Positions 45,549-54,546 of a DNA stretch of 64,000 nucleotides are shown here, piece after piece. The notes below the pieces were generated by a model, which saw only the letters and a list, made by a program, of their open reading frames with translations, was not told the origin of the DNA and did not search any database. The first letter of the stretch is position 1. Each line of letters opens with the position of its first letter. The stretch covers positions 1-64,000 of the forward strand of contig JAJYLY010000006.1 in the NCBI GenBank assembly GCA_021787435.1, read 5' to 3'. The DNA is from Pseudomonadota bacterium. Its GTDB lineage: Bacteria > Pseudomonadota > Gammaproteobacteria > Burkholderiales > Gallionellaceae. The translations under genes and the position numbers were made by a program.

Positions 45549-47906
45549 ATGACGGAAAATCCCGGTATCGCGCGGCATCTGGCTCATCTTCCGCTAATCA
45601 TGGCAAGCCTTGGCCTAATCGTTTTCGCGCTGATGCATTATCCGCTGAACCCGTTCTGGCTGGGCGCTGCCTTACTGGCCTATGCGGCTGTCCTCTGGCG
45701 ATATCCGGCAAGTTGGCTATTCTTCATCCCGGCGATCCTTCCGATGGCCGATTTTTCTGCGTGGAGCGGTTGGCTGTTTTTCGAGGAGCTCGATCTCTTC
45801 GTGTTGGCAACGGTCGCGGTGTGCTACTGGAGGCTGATGCCGAAAAAGCCTGTATACGTTTTTCCCCCCGTTGCGGCAATTTTGCTCCTGCTGCTTGCGG
45901 TTTCATACGTCATCAGCGCCTATATCGGCGTGACTCCTTTGCAGAAGCTGGATGCCAACGCGTTCAGTAACTACTTCAGTCACTACAACAGTCTGAGGAT
46001 ACTCAAGCCTTTCGTCTGGGCGCTCCTGCTTCTGCCGCTGCTGCGCAGAAGCGATGAGAAGCTTTTCGTCCCAGGGCTGCTGGCGGGCCTTGCAACCGTT
46101 GCGCTGGCTGGGATATGGGAGAGGCTCGCGTTCACCGGGCTGATGGATTTTTCGAGCGACTACCGGATCACGGCGCCCTTTCCCGAGATGCATCTAGGGG
46201 GCGCAGCGCTCGATGCGTTCCTCTCGCTTTCGCTGCCTTTCGCGGTTTTCAATCTTTTTCGCGGCAAGCAGCCCGCCGTTGCGCTGTTGCTTCTCGCTGC
46301 CGCCACCTATGTGACCTTCGTCACCTTCTCGCGAGGACTCTACTTGGGTTATGCAGTGTCCGTTGCAGCCCTGGCGTTCTTCATGTTCAGGGGCGATGCG
46401 CGGGGCGGGAAAGTGGGGAGGATGAGCCTGCCGCTGGCCGCAGTGTCGGGAGTGGCGGTGATCCTGCTCGTGAGGACGTTTGCAACGGGAGGATACAGGG
46501 GCCTTTTTGCGGCAGCCTGCCTGATGGCTGCATCCTATTTCATCGGCGGGATGGAAAGGAAGGGCAGGGGGACATTGGCGGCAGTCCTGCTCGGCCTTGC
46601 GTGCGCTGCGCTGATCACAGCATTCAGCAAGGGCTCGTATCTCGCATTCGGACTTTCCGCGGCGGTCTTTGCGCTGGGATTTCTGCTCCATGAATTCGGG
46701 GCGGGGGATATGAAAAGAACCGGCATGATGCTCGCGTACACGGGCTTTCTCGCGATGGGCCCATGCGATCTTGCGGTGAACTGGCACTGGGGAGGGGAAA
46801 CTGCCGCGATCTACGGCGCCTTGGTCTGGGCATTTTCGATGGTGCTGGCGCTGGGGAGCCGCCGCATGAAAAAGCCTCTCTGGTCTTGGAACAGAAGCGG
46901 CGCAATGGTAGTGGCGCTCGGACTCATGCTGTCAGGCATGGCGATTCCGGTGCTCTGGAATCCCTACATGGACAGCCGCGTGGAAGATGCGAACACAGAC
47001 CTGAATTGGCGCATGGCGCACTGGCGCGGCGTGATCGACATGATCGATTCCGGCTGGAAGGCGAGGCTCTTCGGCATGGGTCTGGGCAGATTTCCGGAGA
47101 CCTATTTCTGGCGGAACAGCAATCAGGAGTTCGCCGGGAGGTACAGCATACAGAGCGATGGCGGCGGCCCGTACCTGAGGCTGGAAGGGCCGAAATACGC
47201 GATCGGATTCGGTGAGTATCTGCGCTACGGCCAGCGCATAGATATCGAACCCTACCGGACCTACACGCTGGAGTTCGACGCGCGCAACACCTTCGCGAAC
47301 ACGAGATTGCAGGCCGAGATATGCGAGAAGTATCTGCTTTACGAGAAGCCGTGGACCTGCCCGCAGTCCGTGCAGACTCTGACACCCGACGGGCATTGGC
47401 ACCGCTACAAGGCGGAATTGAAATCGGGCGGCATAGGCAGCGAGCCCTGGTACAAGCGCCCGACCGTGCAGTTCTCGCTCGCTGACCAGCAGGCGGGCGA
47501 CTACCTGGACGTGAAGAACGTGGGACTGACGGACGAGAGCGGGAGGGACCTGCTGCACAACGGCAGTTTTCTGCGCGGAACGGATCGCTGGTATTTTAGC
47601 AGCGATCGTTTTCATCTTGCTTGGCATGCGAAGAACCTGGGACTCAATCTGTTTTTCGACCAGGGTCTGTTCGGGCTGATTTCTTTCGGGCTGCTTCTCC
47701 TCTACGCGCTGGCCAGGCAGGCGAGAACTGCATTGCGCGGCGATCTGCTTTCTGCCACAAGATTCGCTTCCCTTCTGGGATTCCTGATGGTCGGTCTGTT
47801 CGACAGCATACTGGATTTCCCACGCCTTTCATTGCTTTTCTACCTGATGCTCTTCACTTCGCTGCTCAGGCTGCGTATGTCGGCGGGCCGGCAGAAAATG
47901 GGATAA
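45549..47906 (+). CDS. O-antigen-ligase-like membrane protein with large extracytoplasmic insert
   Basis: About 785 aa from the ATG at 45549 (a GTG at 45489 is possible). About ten hydrophobic segments lie in the first 450 residues, then a Wzy/WaaL-like loop ending in GMGLGRFPETYF. Residues about 515-680 are an extended soluble beta-rich domain (GPYLRLEGPKYAIGFGEY, YTLEFDARNTFANTRLQA) resembling a carbohydrate-binding CBM4-9-like module, followed by further membrane segments. It would polymerise or ligate surface polysaccharide; the insert is unusual for the family. Confidence 0.68.
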   Translation: MTENPGIARHLAHLPLIMASLGLIVFALMHYPLNPFWLGAALLAYAAVLWRYPASWLFFIPAILPMADFSAWSGWLFFEELDLFVLATVAVCYWRLMPKKPVYVFPPVAAILLLLLAVSYVISAYIGVTPLQKLDANAFSNYFSHYNSLRILKPFVWALLLLPLLRRSDEKLFVPGLLAGLATVALAGIWERLAFTGLMDFSSDYRITAPFPEMHLGGAALDAFLSLSLPFAVFNLFRGKQPAVALLLLAAATYVTFVTFSRGLYLGYAVSVAALAFFMFRGDARGGKVGRMSLPLAAVSGVAVILLVRTFATGGYRGLFAAACLMAASYFIGGMERKGRGTLAAVLLGLACAALITAFSKGSYLAFGLSAAVFALGFLLHEFGAGDMKRTGMMLAYTGFLAMGPCDLAVNWHWGGETAAIYGALVWAFSMVLALGSRRMKKPLWSWNRSGAMVVALGLMLSGMAIPVLWNPYMDSRVEDANTDLNWRMAHWRGVIDMIDSGWKARLFGMGLGRFPETYFWRNSNQEFAGRYSIQSDGGGPYLRLEGPKYAIGFGEYLRYGQRIDIEPYRTYTLEFDARNTFANTRLQAEICEKYLLYEKPWTCPQSVQTLTPDGHWHRYKAELKSGGIGSEPWYKRPTVQFSLADQQAGDYLDVKNVGLTDESGRDLLHNGSFLRGTDRWYFSSDRFHLAWHAKNLGLNLFFDQGLFGLISFGLLLLYALARQARTALRGDLLSATRFASLLGFLMVGLFDSILDFPRLSLLFYLMLFTSLLRLRMSAGRQKMG

Positions 47907-47928
47907 TGCAAAAGAGGAGGAGAGAGAA

Positions 47929-48342
47929 GTGAAACTGGAAAAGGAAATCGAGATGCTCATCAGGGACAGGGATGAGCTGAAGGCCGCAGGCACGCTTGTA
48001 GAGAAGCAGTCCCAGCGGCTTGCGAGGGTGGAAGCTGAAATCGCCGCAAAGGAAGCTGAGCATCCGGGCATCGAGGAGCATGTGATTAAGGATATCGAAC
48101 AGGGCCGGGAGTTGCTCGGCCACAAGAATGCGCAGAAAGGACTTTCACTGGTCAGGCGCAAACTCTTTCCGCTGGCCGTCAGAGCGAACTCCGGCCTAGT
48201 GGTCAGTGCGGAAGCGATAGCGAGGCTCAACAGGGAGGGTGCTGGCATCGGCCGCCACACGCTGATCTCGCTTGAGCAGAACAGGCTGGGCACGCGGGTT
48301 GAGAACGGCGATCTGCTTTTGCCGTGGGAATGGGACATCTGA
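47929..48342 (+). CDS. Hypothetical protein with N-terminal coiled coil
   Basis: 137 aa starting at a GTG preceded by GGAGGAGAGA. The first 60 residues are charged and heptad-like (EIEMLIRDRDELKAAGTLVE, LARVEAEIAAKEAEHPG). The C-terminal half has LVVSAEAIARLNREGAGI and ends in PWEWDI. No family recognised. It sits between the ligase-like gene and the papain-like peptidase gene, in the same direction. Confidence 0.6.
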   Translation: MKLEKEIEMLIRDRDELKAAGTLVEKQSQRLARVEAEIAAKEAEHPGIEEHVIKDIEQGRELLGHKNAQKGLSLVRRKLFPLAVRANSGLVVSAEAIARLNREGAGIGRHTLISLEQNRLGTRVENGDLLLPWEWDI

Positions 48343-48460
48343 GCTTTAGGTAGGTCAGACGATATATATCGTTTTGCATATTGTTGTGCGGATGCGCTGC
48401 CCGTAGAGTGCATGCAGCCCGGAGCCAAGAGCCTGGGGCTGCAACCTGCGAGGAGTGAAC

Positions 48461-49315
48461 ATGCCCGAAGCCTATTTTGGCTGGCTGCCGGATCTGGCCA
48501 GCATCGCCGATTACACTGTCGAACATGGCAAGGTTAAACCGCTGCTCGCCAAGATTTACAAGGTGGGCGGCACGCTGCCTGCAAAGTGCGACCTGCGTTC
48601 CTGGTGCTCGCCCGTCGAGGATCAGCGCGATCTCGGATCTTGCACTGCCAATGCGGGCGTGGGTATAGTTGAGTATTACGAGCGCCGCGCCTTCGGAAGG
48701 CACATCAATGCCTCGCGGCTGTTCCTGTACAAGACGACGCGCGACCTTCTGAAGTCGACCGGCGACACCGGCGCGTTTTTGCGCACCACGATGGAGGCCA
48801 TGGTGCTGTTCGGTCTGCCGCCCGAAGACTACTGGCCCTATATCGTCGCTGATTTCGACAAGGAACCCAGCGCGTTCCTCTATTCCTTCGGGCAGAATTA
48901 CCAGGCTCTCAACTATTACAGGCTCGACCCTGCGGGCACCGAAAAGCCTGCGCTACTTGATCGGATCAGGACCAACCTCGCTTCCGGACTGCCCGCGATG
49001 TTCGGCTTCACGGTATACAGTTCCTATGCGCAGGCGAGTTCCGCAAACAAGGGTTCGATACCTTATCCCGTCAAGGGAGACAGGGTCGTGGGCGGTCATG
49101 CGGTGGTGGCGGTAGGTTACGACGACGCAATGAAGATCAGAAATGGCAGCGCGAAGGCGACCGAGGGCGCGCTGATGATACGCAATTCCTGGGGAACGGG
49201 CTGGGGCGATGGCGGCTATGGCTGGCTGCCCTACGAGTATGTGCTGAAGGGTCTCGCTTCTGACTGGTGGGCGCTGATCTCCCAGGAATGGGTAGACACT
49301 GGAAAATTCGGCTGA
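48461..49315 (+). CDS. Papain-like (C1 family) cysteine peptidase
   Basis: About 284 aa. The oxyanion Gln and catalytic Cys are in VEDQRDLGSCTANAG, the His in GGHAVVAVGYDD and the Asn in MIRNSWGTGWGDGGYGWLP. No signal peptide or pro-domain is visible, so it may act in the cytoplasm or need an unusual route. AGGAG at 48451-48455 gives a 5-base spacing to the ATG at 48461. It lies in the polysaccharide cluster, where a peptidase of this type is not expected. Confidence 0.82.
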   Translation: MPEAYFGWLPDLASIADYTVEHGKVKPLLAKIYKVGGTLPAKCDLRSWCSPVEDQRDLGSCTANAGVGIVEYYERRAFGRHINASRLFLYKTTRDLLKSTGDTGAFLRTTMEAMVLFGLPPEDYWPYIVADFDKEPSAFLYSFGQNYQALNYYRLDPAGTEKPALLDRIRTNLASGLPAMFGFTVYSSYAQASSANKGSIPYPVKGDRVVGGHAVVAVGYDDAMKIRNGSAKATEGALMIRNSWGTGWGDGGYGWLPYEYVLKGLASDWWALISQEWVDTGKFG

Positions 49316-49644
49316 TCCGGCATGAATCTGCGTCTGTGTTCCGAATGAACCTTAAAACCGCAGTTCAATCCGCATCAATGATTGCCAGAGCGCAGCTCAT
49401 AGCAAGAGTTGAGTAGTGTTTCATCAGATTACGCAGATTCACACAGATTTACAAGGCGTTATCGAACTTGCGCCTCTCCCCCATCAGGTGGTTGAATAAT
49501 TATGATTAAGGGGTTGGTTTTACTTTACGTTCTGATGAAACAACTAGCCATTCAATAAGACGCTAAACAACGGCGTTCAAGTGACTGGTTATCCGCGCAT
49601 TTGTTGAGATATAATGAATACATGTATTTAAATGAGGTTGTGAT
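49316..49644. other. Non-coding region before the RelBE pair, with a small inverted-repeat element
   Basis: A 329-bp stretch without a gene. TGTTTCATCAGA (49417-49428) and TCTGATGAAACA (49531-49542) form a perfect 12-bp inverted pair bounding a 126-bp stretch, like a small MITE. A sigma-70 type -10 (TATAAT, 49610-49615) and a 12-bp palindrome lie near the RelBE start. Confidence 0.55.
49617..49628. promoter_or_regulatory. Palindromic operator candidate of the RelBE-like pair
   Basis: AATACATGTATT is a perfect 12-bp palindrome that starts 1 bp after TATAAT (49610-49615) and ends 16 bp before the antitoxin ATG. It suits binding by a ribbon-helix-helix repressor. Confidence 0.5.
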
Positions 49645-49872
49645 ATGGCTACTTCGATACGCTTGGCGCCGGAAGTTGAGCAAAAACTTGATTACCTTGC
49701 CGAGCAGACGGGGCGCACAAAGGCGTACTATCTGCGAGAAATCATTGAGCGTGGCATTGAGGAAATGGAGGATTATTACCTTGCTGTCGACGTGCTGGAG
49801 CGTGTCCGCAAGGGGCAGGAGCGGGTGCATTCCGCTGCCGACGTGAGAAGCGACCTTGGCCTGGAAGATTGA
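49645..49872 (+). CDS. Ribbon-helix-helix antitoxin (RelB-like)
   Basis: 75 aa. The N-terminal MATSIRLAPEVEQKLDYLAEQ and TKAYYLREIIERGIEEME form a ribbon-helix-helix DNA-binding domain. The C-terminal part (YYLAVDVLERVRKG) would bind the toxin. The RelE-type toxin gene starts inside its end with a 17-bp overlap. Confidence 0.82.
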   Translation: MATSIRLAPEVEQKLDYLAEQTGRTKAYYLREIIERGIEEMEDYYLAVDVLERVRKGQERVHSAADVRSDLGLED

Positions 49873-50122
49873 CTACACCGATACTGCCAAAGAGCAGTTG
49901 CGCAGGCTCGACAAACCGGTAGCGCGGCGCATTGCCGACTTCATGGATGAACGCATCGCTGGAATTGAAAACCCGCGCAGCACCGGCAAAGCTTTGGTCG
50001 GTCCGCTGGGAGGCCTCTGGCGATATCGTGTTGGAGATTTTCGGGTTATATGTGATATTCAGGATGAGGTGTTGAGTGTGCTCGTTGTGCAGGTAGGTAG
50101 TCGCAGCAAGGTTTATCGCTAA
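49856..50122 (+). CDS. RelE/ParE-family toxin
   Basis: 88 aa with a TTG start overlapping the antitoxin. IDYTDTAKEQLRRLDKPVARRI, then GLWRYRVGDFRVICDIQDE and a tail VVQVGSRSKVYR give the conserved RelE pattern with basic residues around the core. It would cut mRNA on the ribosome if RelE-like, or poison gyrase if ParE-like; sequence alone does not separate the two. Confidence 0.83.
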   Translation: MAWKIDYTDTAKEQLRRLDKPVARRIADFMDERIAGIENPRSTGKALVGPLGGLWRYRVGDFRVICDIQDEVLSVLVVQVGSRSKVYR

Positions 50123-50158
50123 ACGGAAATTGGGGGAAGATGGTCTGCCCCCGGTTTT

Positions 50159-51208
50159 TCAGGAAGTCTGCTCGCTTAAATTCACCGCATTCACGATGTT
50201 GCCAACGTAGGCGCGCACGCCATGTTTCGCCTCGTAGCTTTCGAACGCGTTGTCCGCAAGCCTTGCGGCAAGCTCCCTGTCGTCCAGCAGCCGCTCGATT
50301 GCACGCTGCATCGCGTCTGCATCACCGCGCGGAACGAGCAGCGCATTGCTGCCATCCGTAAGATAATCCGAGATGGTCGGCGTTTCGGTGACTACCAGCG
50401 GCTTGCGGTAGGCCATGGCCTGGACCAGCACCATCTGACCTGCGGATATGTCGGATACCGCGAGAGGAACCGCGACGACAGAGGCGCGGCGCAGCTCCTC
50501 GACATAGCAGTCGTCATGGCAGTTCTTCAGCACGGTGATGTTGGGTGATGCCTCGCAGCCTGACAGCGCAGCCTCGGAGTCGCACACCACATGCAGCGGA
50601 TGGCCCATGCGGCCGAACGCCTCGAACAGCGTCCTGTAGTCTCGGCCCGAGCGCCCCGCGCTGAAGACATGCGCGCCTTCGTCCTTGCCGTCATGCCTTG
50701 CATGCTCCTTGTATCCGTCTATGTGCAGCCCGTAGGGAATGTAGCGGAACTTGTCACTAGCCCCGTGGAAGAGAATCCTGTAGCGCTCTATCTCGAGTTC
50801 CGAGAAGCAGATGATGCCGTCTGTCAGCGAAAAGACGAAGCGGTAGTAGAGGCGGCGCAGATTGTCGATCAGCGGGTTGCTGCGCCTCGTGTAGATGAAT
50901 CCAAGCAGGTAGATGCGCGGCTTGCGGCGCAGCAGGAGCAGCCGCATCAGCGCGTAGGCCAGCACCTCGATGTGCGAGCTCACGACAACAGCGTCCGGGC
51001 GCGGGCTGGAGCGCAGTGAGCGCCATGCGGACTTCAACGAGAAAAGTCCGAGCCTGGGCCAGCCGACCAGCAGCAGCCAGATCCGGTAGTGATATTTCAG
51101 CGATATCCTGTCGGAAAAAATGCGGTGCTTCACACCCATGTCCTTCAGCGCCTTGCCGAAAGGCGAATTGGCAGCGTCCTTGCCGAATGTCAGGATGAAA
51201 TGGATCAT
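50159..51208 (-). CDS. Glycosyltransferase (GT-B fold)
   Basis: 349 aa. A C-terminal half with the GT4-type pattern: AGRSGRDYRTLFEAFGRMG, PLAVSDISAGQMVLVQAMAY RKPLVVT (split around a space here) and DGSNALLVPRGDADAMQ. N-terminal half includes DAVVVSSHIEVLAYALM. It would transfer a sugar during polysaccharide assembly; donor and acceptor unknown. It is convergent with the RelE toxin gene. Confidence 0.75.
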   Translation of the reverse strand: MIHFILTFGKDAANSPFGKALKDMGVKHRIFSDRISLKYHYRIWLLLVGWPRLGLFSLKSAWRSLRSSPRPDAVVVSSHIEVLAYALMRLLLLRRKPRIYLLGFIYTRRSNPLIDNLRRLYYRFVFSLTDGIICFSELEIERYRILFHGASDKFRYIPYGLHIDGYKEHARHDGKDEGAHVFSAGRSGRDYRTLFEAFGRMGHPLHVVCDSEAALSGCEASPNITVLKNCHDDCYVEELRRASVVAVPLAVSDISAGQMVLVQAMAYRKPLVVTETPTISDYLTDGSNALLVPRGDADAMQRAIERLLDDRELAARLADNAFESYEAKHGVRAYVGNIVNAVNLSEQTS

Positions 51209-51264
51209 CGAGTCTTGCCCTGTCTTGGTCGGGTATGAGCCCTGGTTCGCTTGCAGAAGGTTTA

Positions 51265-51299
51265 CGGCTAACCGAAAGTAGCCCTTGCGGTTAGCCGTG
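51265..51299. promoter_or_regulatory. Perfect 11-bp hairpin upstream of the glycosyltransferase
   Basis: ACGGCTAACCG (51265-51275) and CGGTTAGCCGT (51289-51299) pair perfectly with a 13-base loop. It lies between two diverging genes; it could be a regulator site or a bidirectional structure. No T run follows on either side. Confidence 0.4.
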
Positions 51300-51464
51300 G
51301 CCGCCCGATTCTACACCAATCCGTGGCGCTGATTCGACGGGCCATGGCGATTGAGTTCAATCGCGGCGTCGCTTTCCGGTTCGGTCAATTGGACAGGTTG
51401 GATATCAGCGGCGATAATGCGCTTCGTGAATGACGTATTTCGGAATGGACATCGGGGGGTGTTT

Positions 51465-52217
51465 ATGAATCGCACTACGGTAATAGGCGTAGCAGGCTTG
51501 GTTCTGCTGTCGTTTTTCAGCTCGTCCGCATGGGCGGATGCCGTCAGGACGCAGACGGAGCTTGCGATGCTTCCCTCATACTGCAGCGGAGTCCAGCAGG
51601 TGCGCGACATCAGCAGGGATCCGGTGTCTCTTGATCAGTACATGCAGATGTACGGGCCCTCCTACGGGCATTTTCATCACTACTGCTGGGCGCTGAATTC
51701 GGAAAACAAGGCGAACGCGATGTTCAACAAGAGCGCTCACGATTTCGAACTGGGAAATGCGCTAAATGACATACAGTATGTTCTGAAGAATTCCAGTCCC
51801 GATTTTGTCTTTCTTCCCGACGTTTATAATTCCCAAGCGAGGATACTTTTTTCTTTGCACCGTGACAGCGAAGCCGTGCTCGCGCTCGAGAAGGCCATCG
51901 AACTGAAACCCGGCTATGCCCCCGCGGTTTCTAGGCTGAGCGATTATTTCGCGCACATAGGCGACAAGGGAAAAGCGATCAAGACGCTGGAAACCGGGAT
52001 AGACAACACCGAGAATGCAGGTGGCCTGATCAAGAAGCTCTCGGCGCTGGGAGTAACCTATCAGGGCAAACCAGGCAGCGCGATAAAGAAGGATGAGCCG
52101 GTCAATGATGTCCTGCCGACAGCAAGCCCGGATGCCGCGAGCCCATCATCCGCAGTGGATGCGGCACCGGTAGGCAGCAAGCCTGCGAACAATCCGTATT
52201 GCCGTTTCTGTCCCTGA
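51465..52217 (+). CDS. Secreted protein with TPR-like helices and C-terminal CRFCP
   Basis: About 250 aa. A signal peptide (MNRTTVIGVAGLVLLSFFSS and on to AWA) is followed by helical repeats: FELGNALNDIQYVLKN, YNSQARILFSLHRDSEAVLALEKAIEL and GDKGKAIKTLETGI, of TPR type. A low-complexity Ala/Ser/Pro linker leads to NPYCRFCP at the very end, two cysteines that might bind metal or form a disulfide. The ATG at 51465 is chosen because it gives the signal peptide. Likely periplasmic or surface helper of polysaccharide export. Confidence 0.65.
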   Translation: MNRTTVIGVAGLVLLSFFSSSAWADAVRTQTELAMLPSYCSGVQQVRDISRDPVSLDQYMQMYGPSYGHFHHYCWALNSENKANAMFNKSAHDFELGNALNDIQYVLKNSSPDFVFLPDVYNSQARILFSLHRDSEAVLALEKAIELKPGYAPAVSRLSDYFAHIGDKGKAIKTLETGIDNTENAGGLIKKLSALGVTYQGKPGSAIKKDEPVNDVLPTASPDAASPSSAVDAAPVGSKPANNPYCRFCP

Positions 52218-52637
52218 CACATGCGCCCCACAAATAGTTGTCCGCTCTTTATTGCTTGGCTTGCTTGGGGTACCCGGCTGTGGGCGAATTGATCCTGCCG
52301 AGCGTCATTGCGGTCAGCAGAATCAGCGTGAGCGACAGCGCAAATCCGGCAATTGCCTAAGCGGGAAATCTCGCGATGAGATGTCGGCTGATTTTATTCT
52401 CGCGTCAATCAGTGAAACTTTTCTTCGCTGCGCGCATCCGACTGGGGGAGTTTGAAGTTCATTCGCTTTAACTGGAAAATTGGTATCATGAAGCCGCTTC
52501 AGGATAGTCGTGAATCGATTTTCTGGGCCGGACGATCCGGGACTCAGCGCAAAAAACGCCGTAGATCGGGATTGTCCGTTCTTAATAGGATATTGACCTG
52601 GTCGGCATTCCCTCAATTGCAATTAAATGGCAAATCC
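52218..52637. other. Non-coding region before the polysaccharide deacetylase
   Basis: A 420-bp stretch. A frame continues back from the deacetylase to 52452 but has no family similarity. On the minus strand a short hydrophobic stretch (about 52241-52345) lacks a start codon. No clear promoter or terminator was found. Confidence 0.4.
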
Positions 52638-53600
52638 ATGCTTGATGTATTTTTTACAGTTGATGTCGAGATATGGTGCGATGGCTGGCATAGCATCGAT
52701 CAGAAATTCCCTGCATGTTTCCAGAAATACATTTATGGGCCTACCGCCAAAGGCAGTTTTGGCCTTCCTTACCAGCTCGATGTGCTGAATCAGCATGGTC
52801 TCTCTGGCGTGTTCTTCATAGAGCCGCTTTTTTCAACGCGTTTCGGCGAGCAGCCTCTGGCGGAAATTGTTTCGCTGGTGCGGGAAGCTGGCCAGGAAAT
52901 ACAGCTGCACCTGCATACCGAATGGGTCGACGAATCGAGGCAACCCCTGTTGCCAAACATGCATGAAAAGAGGCAATATCTCCGGTACTTTTCCAGGGAT
53001 GAGCAAGCCACTCTGATCAGCGAAGGAATCGGGCTGCTCGAAAGGGCGGGGGCTGGCAATATCATTGCCTTCCGCGCGGGAAGTTTCGGTTTCAATCGGG
53101 ACACGCTGGGTGCACTTGACGCCTGTGGAATCGCAATCGACAGCAGTTACAATGCCAGCATGTTCGGGCCGGACAGCGGGGTCATGTCTGGCGTAACCGT
53201 AGTGGAACCAGTCGAATGCGACAGTGTCTTGGAGTACCCGATGACGGTGTTCAACGATGGCACAGGGAAGCTGCGCCACACCCAGCTGACCTCATGCTCA
53301 TTCCGTGAAATGGAAGGCTTGCTATGGCAGGCGCTGGAGTCCGGTCGCAGTTCATTTGTCATCCTTTCTCACGGCTTCGAGCTTCTCAATGAGGCCAAGG
53401 AGCGTCCGGATGATGTTGTCGTCAGGCGTTTCCAGCAACTATGCTCTTTTCTGGATAAAAACCGGGACGTTTTTTGCACTCGCGGGTTCCAGGATTTGAA
53501 GCCGCATATCCCGAAGCATCAGCCCATGCCGCTGGTTTCGCCAATCTGGAAAACAGGAGCAAGAATGGTAGAGCAAGCTTACAGAAGAAAGTATCGATGA
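52638..53600 (+). CDS. Polysaccharide deacetylase family protein
   Basis: About 320 aa. The start MLDVFFTVDVEIWCDGWH holds the first catalytic aspartates of the NodB fold. Then IQLHLHTEWVDES supplies the metal histidines, FRAGSFGFNRDTLGALDACG the Arg/Gly motif, and VILSHGFELL the C-terminal His. It removes acetyl groups from a polysaccharide. The ATG at 52638 is preferred to an upstream start. The next gene begins with an ATGA overlap, so they are coupled. Confidence 0.8.
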   Translation: MLDVFFTVDVEIWCDGWHSIDQKFPACFQKYIYGPTAKGSFGLPYQLDVLNQHGLSGVFFIEPLFSTRFGEQPLAEIVSLVREAGQEIQLHLHTEWVDESRQPLLPNMHEKRQYLRYFSRDEQATLISEGIGLLERAGAGNIIAFRAGSFGFNRDTLGALDACGIAIDSSYNASMFGPDSGVMSGVTVVEPVECDSVLEYPMTVFNDGTGKLRHTQLTSCSFREMEGLLWQALESGRSSFVILSHGFELLNEAKERPDDVVVRRFQQLCSFLDKNRDVFCTRGFQDLKPHIPKHQPMPLVSPIWKTGARMVEQAYRRKYR

Positions 53601-54535
53601 GCAGCTGGCAATTACGCACGGTGCCCTTAAAGTTTCAACTGAGCGACTGGACGCTTTTCAGCGTATCTGTCCCGTTGCAGGTCAGGGGGGCGCGGATATT
53701 CGGCCAGGGGCCATCCGTGATTAAGCTGGGCCCGCCATCCGATGAACTCATGTCTGGCAGTCAGGGATTTCTGATCCGCGGGCTGCCTGTGGAAGCGCAG
53801 CTCCCGGTCATCAGCAGGATTGATGACTTTCTCTGTTATGTGCCGCTTCAGTATCAGCACTGTTACATCGATCTTGGCCAGTCGTTCGAGAGCTATCAGA
53901 AAAAGTTTTCCTCGAAGACAAGGTCAACGATCAATCGCAAGACAAGGAAATATGCGGAGCATTGCGGCGGCGCCACTCCCTGGAAAACCTACAAGGCTCC
54001 CGATGAAATGCGGGATTTTTTCCTGCATGCCCGCACCGTATCTAAATTGACTTATCAGGAAAAACTGCTGGATTCAGGAATACCCGATACGGAAGAATTC
54101 CTTGCCGAAGCTGAAAGTCTTGCGGCTCAGCAGCGCGTGAGAGCCTACATATTGTTCGACGGCGAGCGCCCGGTGTCCTATTTGTATTGCCCCGTGGAAG
54201 ACGGGGTTCTGAATTATGCCTATCTGGGATACGACCCGGACTATATGCATTTGTCAGTGGGCACTGTCCTTCAGTGGCTTGCATTGGAGCAGTTGTTCAA
54301 TGAAGCCTGCTTCCGGTATTTCGACTTTACCGAAGGCCAGTCCAGTCATAAGCTTCTCTTTGCCACGCATCAGCAGCAGTGTGCCAATGTTTTCCTGGTG
54401 AAGAACACATTGAAAAATACAGCGCTCATCAGGAGCCACATGGTGATGGACCGACTCTCGAATCGTATCGGCGCAACGCTGAACCGTTTAGGGATCAAGG
54501 AAAAAGTAAAGCGCCTGCTTCGGCATTCCAGGTGA
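53597..54535 (+). CDS. FemAB/BioF2-like GNAT acyltransferase
   Basis: About 312 aa. The C-terminal GNAT half has RVRAYILFDGERPVSYLYC, YAYLGYDPDYMHLSVGTVLQ and CFRYFDFTEGQSSHKLLFA, the PF13480-type acetyltransferase pattern seen in polysaccharide and cellulose loci. The N-terminal half is similar to a decayed second copy of the fold. Coupled to the deacetylase by an overlap, suggesting they modify the same polymer. Confidence 0.72.
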   Translation: MSSWQLRTVPLKFQLSDWTLFSVSVPLQVRGARIFGQGPSVIKLGPPSDELMSGSQGFLIRGLPVEAQLPVISRIDDFLCYVPLQYQHCYIDLGQSFESYQKKFSSKTRSTINRKTRKYAEHCGGATPWKTYKAPDEMRDFFLHARTVSKLTYQEKLLDSGIPDTEEFLAEAESLAAQQRVRAYILFDGERPVSYLYCPVEDGVLNYAYLGYDPDYMHLSVGTVLQWLALEQLFNEACFRYFDFTEGQSSHKLLFATHQQQCANVFLVKNTLKNTALIRSHMVMDRLSNRIGATLNRLGIKEKVKRLLRHSR

Positions 54536-54546
54536 GGCTGAGCGCC

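Noticed and set aside
49420..49470. Sequence resembling common dispersed intergenic text (TTACGCAGATTCACACAGATT) as a gene or RNA
   Set aside because: No coding frame or stable fold; probably only repetitive intergenic sequence.
52241..52345. Short hydrophobic stretch on the minus strand (FALSLTLILLTAMTLG) as a small membrane protein or sorting tail
   Set aside because: No start codon with a ribosome site; an upstream stop closes the frame.
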